A DNA stretch of 64,000 nt from a virus. Both the position numbers and the translations under genes were made by a program. Location: the IMG/VR virus record IMGVR_UViG_3300022204_000004, positions 1 to 64,000 of that record; one strand, 5' to 3'. Shown piece after piece: positions 58,149 through 64,000 of this stretch (the stretch's first letter is position 1; each line of letters starts with the position of its first letter). Below the pieces are notes generated by a model. The model saw only the letters and a program-made list of their open reading frames with translations. It was not told where the DNA came from and did not search any database.

Positions 58149-61100
58149 GCACTTATTCCAGATGCTCTCTTAGAAACTTCTACTAATTCTATTACAGCCT
58201 CTTCATTAACACCAACAAATCAGGATATTGAAGTAAAATTTCTTTTTACAGGAAAATCATATGCTGGAAATATAGCAATAGTTATAGCGGTTACAAATTG
58301 GATTTCTGGAACTACTGCTTCTTTCAAATTTACTACTCCAAGTACCGTTTCAAATGAAAACATAGTTGGTAATGAAACCGGAAGCGGCTGGAATGATCTT
58401 CCTACTCAAGACTTTTATTATAAACTTAATTCAGATTATAAAGTTAGTGGAACTGTAACAGGTACTCTTTCGGCAAAAATAGGAATAGCAGCAGTATCAA
58501 ATACAACTTTTTCAGCATATAAAGAATCTATAACCGGCGGTTCTAATAGATTTTTGGGGGTTTGGGATACTAAATATGCAGGACAATTAATGATTGGTTT
58601 TGAATCAAGAGTTTCATCTTTAGTTGTTCAGTTAAGAAAAACCGGAAGTCCTGTTTCAGATATAAGAGCTAAAATATTTAAAAGAGAAAAGGATAGTTTA
58701 ATATTTACTGATTATACTTTAAAAGAAACTTCAACCAATACAATATCTGCTTCTTCATTAACTGCAAGTTATGCAAGTTATACATTCAATTTTAGTGGTA
58801 ATGCTTATGTAAATGGAGATATTTTAATTGCTTTAGAGTCTTTCAATGAAACCGTAGGAGATATTTCTAATTATGTTGTTTTAAAAACAGACAACGCAAA
58901 TCCTATAGCTAATGAAAATTATATAGCGACAATAAGTGGTGTTACAACTCTTTTCACTAATTATCCAAACGATGATTTTTGGTATCAATTAACTTATACT
59001 GTTGAAACCAATGGAACACTTAGAGCTTTAGGATCTTTATTAGGCACTATCAATGGTGTCACAACAAAAAATGCTGTTTTAACTGCTGTTGATTTAGGAG
59101 GTATATTAGGAACCATAAACAACAATGCCACCACTTTAGGTGTATTGACGGCTAAAGGCTCTCTTACTGGGGCAATCAATGGCACAGTCACAGTAACGGT
59201 AAGTTCCATTACTTTAAAAGTGGATGCCAATATTAATGGTGTTGCTACGGTTACAGGTCTATTGCATGCAGATGCCAAAGCTTTTGGAACATCAAACGGA
59301 GTTGCCACAACAACTTCTATATTGACCGGTTTAGGAGATTTGTCAGCATCAATAAACACTTCAACCACAACTGTAAGTGTTTTAACTGGAAAAGCATCTC
59401 TGATAGGAATAATAAATACTACAACGACGACATTGAGCGATTTGACCAATGGCGTTACGATTCAACCAATAGCCGTAATCGTAAATGGTGTGGCTACGGT
59501 AAGTGGTATTTTGACTGCAAATGGAACGCTTCAAGGTATAATCAATGCAGTCGCAACTGTTGATGGCACAGCTTCAGCAAGAGCCGATTTGTTGGGTGTA
59601 ATCAATATCACAATTACCGTAACAGGAACGTTGTCAGCTAACGGTGAACTAGCTGGAGCTTCAAACGGTATTGCTTCCACTTCAGGACTGCTGAACAGTA
59701 ATCTACAAGGTTCGGTAATAGTAAATACCACAACACTCACAACAGGTACACTTACAGGTCAAGGGGCTCTTTTAGGGGCTTCAAATGGTATTGCAACCAC
59801 AGATAGTTCTTTATCTTCGACACAGCTTATTGCCGGTATTATAAATGGTGTAGCCACAGTATCGGGCACACTTAGTGCAAATGGTGTATTGGCTGGCAAC
59901 TCAAATGCTTCAGCAACTACAAGTGGAGTATTGACATCTAATGGTTTATTATCAGGAGAGTCCAACGGTGTCGGTTCTACCACGAGTGTATTAACAGCTA
60001 TTGGAACATTATCGGGTTCTTCTAATGGATTAGCTTCTCTTTCAGGATTATTAAATAGTAATTTACAAGGTTCCGTAATTGTAAATACAGACTCTTTAGT
60101 TACAGGTACTCTTACCGGAAGTGGTGCGTTACTTGGAACAAGCAATGGCTTGGCTACTACACAAGGAAATTTAGTTGGTGAAACATCTATAAGTGGAACA
60201 ATAAACGGAAGTGTTGTAACGAGCGGAACATTGACAGCCAAAGGAAGTCTTGTTGGCATAATCACAACAAGTACAACTGTACAAGGTCTTCTTATTAGTA
60301 ATTTTATGTTTGGAACTTCCGATGGAGTGGCAACAGTCCAAGGAACGCTTACAGCTAATGGAAGCCTTTTAGGTGTTTCAAATGGAACATCGATACTTTC
60401 AGGTCTATTGAACAGTAATCTTCAAGGCTCTGTTATTGTAGACACATCCACGCTTACTACGGGAACATTGACCGGAAGTGGAGCTTTAGTAGGAACGTCT
60501 AATGGTTCTGCTACTACGCAAGGAATATTAAGCGGACAGACATCTATTGTTGGAATTATAAATGGTGTAGCTTCCACAAGTGGAACATTAACAGCATTAG
60601 GTAATTTATCAGGTTCTTCTAACGGTGTAGCCACGGTACAAGGAAATATAATAACCGATGCGCTTAACGGAACTTCAAATGGAGTTGCAACCGTTCAGGG
60701 CATATTGACAGCTAACGGTTCTTTAGTTGGTCAATCTAATGGTTCTACTACTGTTCAAGGTGCTCTTGTTTCAGATGCAATGCTTGGAACAAGTGACGGA
60801 ATAGCTACAACACAAGGTACATTAACCGCAAACGGTTCATTAATAGGAGTTGTAAACACTACAACAACAACACAAGGTACATTAAACGCTAAAGGTTCTC
60901 TAGAAGGAACTTCCAACGGTTCTGCGACAGTACAAGGTGCTTTGATCAGTGACGCAATGATTGGAGTTTCCAATGGTATTGCAACTACAAGCGGAACATT
61001 GACGGGCAACGGTTCGTTATCGGGAATTGTTCTTGGACAGGCCACAACAGATGGTAGCCTGATTAGTGATGCTATGGCTGGTGTCACTAACGGTACAGCC

Positions 61101-63338
61101 ACGACACAGGGAACATTGACCGGTAACGGTACATTGCTTGGAACAATAAATGGAACAACAACAACATTAGGAGCTTTACAGTTAGGTTTATCTGGTACTA
61201 TAAATACCTTAACAATAGTTTCAGGAACTCTTACAGCAATAGGGTTATTAAGTGGAGCTTCTAATGGTTCTTCTTCGACTTCAGGCGTATTAACTTCGTC
61301 TGGAGTCCTTGAAGGACAATCAAACGGAATTGCTACAGTTCAAGGAACGTTGAGTGCCAATGGTTCTTTAATTGGTGTTATAAACACATCGACTACCACA
61401 CAAGGTATATTGGTGTCAAATGCTATAAACGGAACATCCAACGGAACGTCCATAACAAGTGGAACGCTTACGGGTCTTGGAAATCTTGTAGGTGTTGTCA
61501 CAACCTTAACAACAACCCAAGGAACACTTAGTTCAAATAATTTAGCGGGAACTTCTGATGGCTCGGCTACGGTTCAAGGAACACTTACAGCCGCAGGATT
61601 TATAATAGGAGTATTAGAGGGATTGGCTTCAGGAGAAAGCTTATTGGATTTGAACGAACTTACGGGATTAGGTGCTTTAGGTGGTTCTTCAAATGGATCT
61701 ACAACCTCTACAGCCGGAGTATTTTCTTCAGGTCAAATAGCGGGAATATCCAATGGTTCTAGTGACGCTATAGGTTCTACACTTACGGGTACAGGCGCTT
61801 TAGTTGGAGTAATAGAGAAAGAGCCAATTTATTTTGATTTAGCAGAAGGCTCTCTTATTGCCAAGTTCTTTGTATTTGATGAATCTTATGGAGAGACAAT
61901 AGATATAAGAAACAAAGCCGTAGAATATATTGAATTCTTTATGGGCAAAGTTGGTAATCCAAACTTTGCTATGAGAGCTGAGATATGGTCATTAGATGGT
62001 TCAAGATTACCTCAATCTTTATTACAAGTTTCCACAACTGTAATTCAAGCCATTAATGTTCAAAGTGGAATATTATCTTATCAGAGATTTTACTTTGATA
62101 CAATAGGTGCAAACTATAATCAAGAGGTTGGTATCGTTGTCCACATATTCAATCACACTGTTGGTGATGACGCAAATTATATAGAAAGGATTTATGGCGA
62201 TCAAAACCATTTCAAAAAAGGAAATATACTCTATAATTTCACAGGTGCTCTATGGAGTGAAAATTTAGATCAAGATATAAACGGAGCAATACAACTTGTC
62301 AAATCTGTTAGTGGAAACATTTCAGGTACAATGTATGGCAACGTCTTCGGAACAACTACTGTAACCGGAACATTAAATGCGAATGGAGTATTATCGGGAA
62401 CGATAAACGGAGATTCTTCGGCTATAGGCATCCTGTCAAACCCTCTAGTTGGAAACGTATCAGGGGTTTCAACTGTGACAGGAACGCTTATAGGAATAGC
62501 TAATTTGATTGGTGATTCTAACGGAACTGCAACTGTCATTGGTACTGTTTTAAGCGACGGAACCATGCTTGGCGAAATCAATGGCAGTTCTTCTGTTAGT
62601 GGAACTCTTTTGGGCAAAGTTCAAATGGAAGGCAATACAGATACGCTTTCCATTGTAACAGGAACATTATCAGGAATAGGAAATCTTGTAGGAACTTCCA
62701 ATGGCTCATCTACTGTAACATTAGAAAACTCAGGTTCTATAGGAACACTTGCGGGAATTATAAATAGTGTTACAACTGTAACGGGCAATATATCCTATCA
62801 AAGTGGAGCAAGTTCAAATGGTTCTACAACGACAAGTGGAACGCTTACAGCCATAGGCTCTCTAAGTGGAACGTCCAACGGATCTACAAGTACTCAAGGA
62901 ACTTTCCTAAGTCCTATAGCTGGGGAAAGCAATGGTTCTACTGTTGTAACGGGAACGCTTAATGCCAAAGGTGTACTTGAAGGAGTTATAAATGGATATG
63001 CAGTGACTTCTGCAAGGGAAACAGGTATTGTTTCTATTTCGGGAATTATAAATGGCTCTGCAACCGTAACAGGTTCAATATATTCAAAAGGCACATTGAT
63101 AGGTGTTATCAATACTTATAGCCAAACATCTGCAACGATTGTTCCCGATGTTGATTATGTTGTAAAAATATCAGGAATATCTAACGGTAGTTCAACGGTT
63201 ATAGGCTACATGTCAGACCAAGCTTCAGGTTATATGGATACTTCATGTTTCTATGAAGTCATATATTTGGAACCGACATGTTATCCTGTTGAATATGAGT
63301 ATGAAAAATATTATGTAAATTATAACTGTAAAATTTAG
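58149..63338 (+). CDS. Giant tail fibre, C-terminal part in frame after the TAA
   Basis: Open in the same frame directly after the TAA. It continues the interrupted jelly-roll (ALIPDALLETSTNSITASSLT, parallel to GGVPNTLLETSINSLDTADLT in the N-terminal part). The first in-frame ATG is at 58590 and a TTG is at 58554, neither near a leader, so this is probably the rest of one ~2,885-codon gene. Contents: the jelly-roll remainder, another jelly-roll (to ~58990), ~47 fibre repeats of ~20 residues, another jelly-roll (~61,830-62,290), ~15 more repeats and a short Cys/Tyr-rich C-terminus (SCFYEVIYLEPTCYPVEYEYE) that may be the tip or an attachment site. Confidence 0.75.
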   Translation, partial: ALIPDALLETSTNSITASSLTPTNQDIEVKFLFTGKSYAGNIAIVIAVTNWISGTTASFKFTTPSTVSNENIVGNETGSGWNDLPTQDFYYKLNSDYKVSGTVTGTLSAKIGIAAVSNTTFSAYKESITGGSNRFLGVWDTKYAGQLMIGFESRVSSLVVQLRKTGSPVSDIRAKIFKREKDSLIFTDYTLKETSTNTISASSLTASYASYTFNFSGNAYVNGDILIALESFNETVGDISNYVVLKTDNANPIANENYIATISGVTTLFTNYPNDDFWYQLTYTVETNGTLRALGSLLGTINGVTTKNAVLTAVDLGGILGTINNNATTLGVLTAKGSLTGAINGTVTVTVSSITLKVDANINGVATVTGLLHADAKAFGTSNGVATTTSILTGLGDLSASINTSTTTVSVLTGKASLIGIINTTTTTLSDLTNGVTIQPIAVIVNGVATVSGILTANGTLQGIINAVATVDGTASARADLLGVINITITVTGTLSANGELAGASNGIASTSGLLNSNLQGSVIVNTTTLTTGTLTGQGALLGASNGIATTDSSLSSTQLIAGIINGVATVSGTLSANGVLAGNSNASATTSGVLTSNGLLSGESNGVGSTTSVLTAIGTLSGSSNGLASLSGLLNSNLQGSVIVNTDSLVTGTLTGSGALLGTSNGLATTQGNLVGETSISGTINGSVVTSGTLTAKGSLVGIITTSTTVQGLLISNFMFGTSDGVATVQGTLTANGSLLGVSNGTSILSGLLNSNLQGSVIVDTSTLTTGTLTGSGALVGTSNGSATTQGILSGQTSIVGIINGVASTSGTLTALGNLSGSSNGVATVQGNIITDALNGTSNGVATVQGILTANGSLVGQSNGSTTVQGALVSDAMLGTSDGIATTQGTLTANGSLIGVVNTTTTTQGTLNAKGSLEGTSNGSATVQGALISDAMIGVSNGIATTSGTLTGNGSLSGIVLGQATTDGSLISDAMAGVTNGTATTQGTLTGNGTLLGTINGTTTTLGALQLGLSGTINTLTIVSGTLTAIGLLSGASNGSSSTSGVLTSSGVLEGQSNGIATVQGTLSANGSLIGVINTSTTTQGILVSNAINGTSNGTSITSGTLTGLGNLVGVVTTLTTTQGTLSSNNLAGTSDGSATVQGTLTAAGFIIGVLEGLASGESLLDLNELTGLGALGGSSNGSTTSTAGVFSSGQIAGISNGSSDAIGSTLTGTGALVGVIEKEPIYFDLAEGSLIAKFFVFDESYGETIDIRNKAVEYIEFFMGKVGNPNFAMRAEIWSLDGSRLPQSLLQVSTTVIQAINVQSGILSYQRFYFDTIGANYNQEVGIVVHIFNHTVGDDANYIERIYGDQNHFKKGNILYNFTGALWSENLDQDINGAIQLVKSVSGNISGTMYGNVFGTTTVTGTLNANGVLSGTINGDSSAIGILSNPLVGNVSGVSTVTGTLIGIANLIGDSNGTATVIGTVLSDGTMLGEINGSSSVSGTLLGKVQMEGNTDTLSIVTGTLSGIGNLVGTSNGSSTVTLENSGSIGTLAGIINSVTTVTGNISYQSGASSNGSTTTSGTLTAIGSLSGTSNGSTSTQGTFLSPIAGESNGSTVVTGTLNAKGVLEGVINGYAVTSARETGIVSISGIINGSATVTGSIYSKGTLIGVINTYSQTSATIVPDVDYVVKISGISNGSSTVIGYMSDQASGYMDTSCFYEVIYLEPTCYPVEYEYEKYYVNYNCKI
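59013..61820 (+). repeat. Coding repeat array 1, ~47 units of about 60 bp
   Basis: Each unit reads roughly LTANGSLxGxSNGxATTxGT (19-21 residues). A special unit LNSNLQGSVIVNTxxLxTGT occurs three times. The DNA of matching units differs mainly at synonymous positions, so the protein repeat is old and maintained. Probably a beta-solenoid or string of small beta units in a fibre shaft. Confidence 0.85.
62311..63210 (+). repeat. Coding repeat array 2, ~15 units
   Basis: Same repeat type as array 1 (GTINGxSSxxGxLxxxxxL), after a jelly-roll insertion at about 61,830-62,290. Confidence 0.8.
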
Positions 63339-63342
63339 CATT

Positions 63343-63705
63343 ATGGCGAAAATGAAAATAATAAGAGTTCACAGAGACGAAAGCGATATTTGCTTTGTGA
63401 TTCGATTTCCAAAAGGGAAAACCATTTTGGATATACAAGACATCAAATTTCTTGTGAAAGAAAAAGACGATACAGCTCTTCCTAGTGCTATCATTACAAA
63501 AACTAAAAGCGGTGGAGATATTACATTATCGGGAAAAGATGTAGCTAAAGTAAAGATGAATGTCAGTAATTACAATAACATTGTTATAGGAAATCTTTAT
63601 AGATCAGCTTTATTTGTCAAGTGGACAGGCAATACGGATTTTGATGAAAACGTAAAATATTTGTTTGATTTTCAGACAAAACAAAACTTTGATAACGACA
63701 ATTAA
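63343..63705 (+). CDS. Small beta-rich tail protein (120 aa)
   Basis: Strand-rich Ig-like pattern (DESDICFVIRFPKGKTILDIQDIKFLVKEKDD; NLYRSALFVKW), reminiscent of the N-terminal domain of baseplate/receptor-binding components. Starts 4 bp after the fibre stop. Family tentative. Confidence 0.6.
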   Translation: MAKMKIIRVHRDESDICFVIRFPKGKTILDIQDIKFLVKEKDDTALPSAIITKTKSGGDITLSGKDVAKVKMNVSNYNNIVIGNLYRSALFVKWTGNTDFDENVKYLFDFQTKQNFDNDN

Positions 63706-63706
63706 A

Positions 63707-63982
63707 ATGGGTAAAAAAATAAAAAATGCAGTTAAAAAAGTCAAGGAAGGAGCAATAGTTCCGGTCATTGACTTGGTTCTGGGTAGGACCATGAGCAAAA
63801 AGCTTATGGTCTTTATGATTGCTTCAGCATATTTAATGGCTAAATATCTACAACCTGACCAATGGGTCACAGTTGCAGAATGGTATATAGGAGGACAGGC
63901 CGCTGTTGATGTAACAGAAACAATAGTACAAAAGTTTAAGCACCAAAAAACGAATGTGGAATCTGACGAAGAACTACGATAA
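63707..63982 (+). CDS. Small membrane protein behind the fibre gene (91 aa)
   Basis: Start placed at ATG 63707 (MGKKIKNAVKKVKEG), 1 bp after the previous stop. A basic N-terminus, then one hydrophobic stretch (KLMVFMIASAYLMAKYL) and a polar C-terminus with a second amphipathic helix. Could be a holin-type or membrane-anchoring protein; uncertain. Confidence 0.6.
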   Translation: MGKKIKNAVKKVKEGAIVPVIDLVLGRTMSKKLMVFMIASAYLMAKYLQPDQWVTVAEWYIGGQAAVDVTETIVQKFKHQKTNVESDEELR

Positions 63983-63983
63983 A

Positions 63984-64000
63984 ATGAGTGATGAACAGTT
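63984..64000 (+). CDS. Start of the next gene, cut by the window end
   Basis: ATG at 63984, 1 bp after the previous TAA, reads MSDEQ and continues beyond the window. Too short to identify. Confidence 0.4.

Noticed and set aside
58994-61102. Several long antisense frames opposite the fibre repeats
   Set aside because: They arise from the Thr/Gly/Val codon bias of the repeats on the other strand; their products are repetitive Val/Pro/Leu strings without leaders.
59013-63210. Regular ~60-bp repeats as a CRISPR-like array
   Set aside because: The repeats are coding, in frame, with no identical repeats or unique spacers and no cas genes; they encode fibre units.
1-64000. Alternative genetic code (TAG or TGA reassigned), known in some crAss-like phages
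   Set aside because: Core genes read through at normal lengths with the standard code, and TAG, TGA and TAA all end genes at sensible places; the one suspicious stop is a TAA.
1-64000. tRNA genes, integrase, reverse transcriptase or diversity-generating retroelement
   Set aside because: I found no cloverleaf-like sequence in the intergenic parts and no protein with integrase or RT motifs; the fibre C-terminus shows no template/variable repeat pair in the window.

Overview
This window is most likely part of the genome of a crAss-like (Crassvirales) podovirus infecting a Bacteroidota host. The DNA is AT-rich (mid-30s % GC by eye) and densely coding, in long co-oriented blocks with a modular layout. 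Recognisable hallmarks are a giant virion protein with an HExxH metalloprotease motif and a two-barrel RNA polymerase DxDxD loop (DDDGD), a TerL-portal-scaffold-capsid order with no tail-sheath gene, and an HU/IHF-like protein beside an SSB-like protein. Promoter-like TAnnTTTG boxes, the -7 element of Bacteroidota, occur in front of several transcription units. Assignment rests on motifs and gene order read by eye. The standard code fits throughout; I see no TAG or TGA recoding.

Layout. (1) 1-12,995 (+): the 3' part of an unknown gene, then the 3965-residue protease/vRNAP. It converges at a bidirectional terminator (13,009-13,042) with (2) 13,049-32,252 (-), the replication and accessory module. 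In transcription order this module runs from small host-takeover-type genes, an outer-membrane-barrel-like protein and a DUF3268 zinc protein into a PRTRC (ParB-related, ThiF-related cassette) set, then DnaB helicase, a DNA methyltransferase, IHF-like, SSB-like, FEN-type nuclease, and finally four tandem tiny membrane-protein genes. (3) 32,253-32,705: a non-coding control region with three AAAAGTGG-N10-CCACTTTT palindromes and a good promoter. (4) 32,706-36,255: a wHTH-like gene (+) and a leftward block of unrecognised genes with visibly higher GC. (5) 36,256-36,998: a largely non-coding stretch with G-runs and plus-strand terminators. (6) 36,999-64,000 (+): a holin-like gene, three pre-terminase genes, TerL, portal, scaffold-like protein, major capsid protein, connector proteins, and a large tail/fibre module. 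The fibre module contains a SAM methyltransferase and a fibre gene of about 2,885 codons interrupted by one in-frame TAA.

The most interesting system is the PRTRC cassette. It has a ubiquitin-like protein C ending exactly at Gly (GTKG), an E2-like protein B with a candidate catalytic Cys, an E1/ThiF protein, protein E and a probable protein F. Together they would form a phage-borne ubiquitin-like conjugation pathway co-transcribed with the replicative helicase. Other notable items are a putative antisense-oriented small RNA gene (19,289-19,403), a roughly 20-residue repeat family shared by several virion genes, a conserved leader motif (TTAACCCTTAAAAATCAGAA-like) before many start codons, and about 14 very small genes found by reading between the larger ones.
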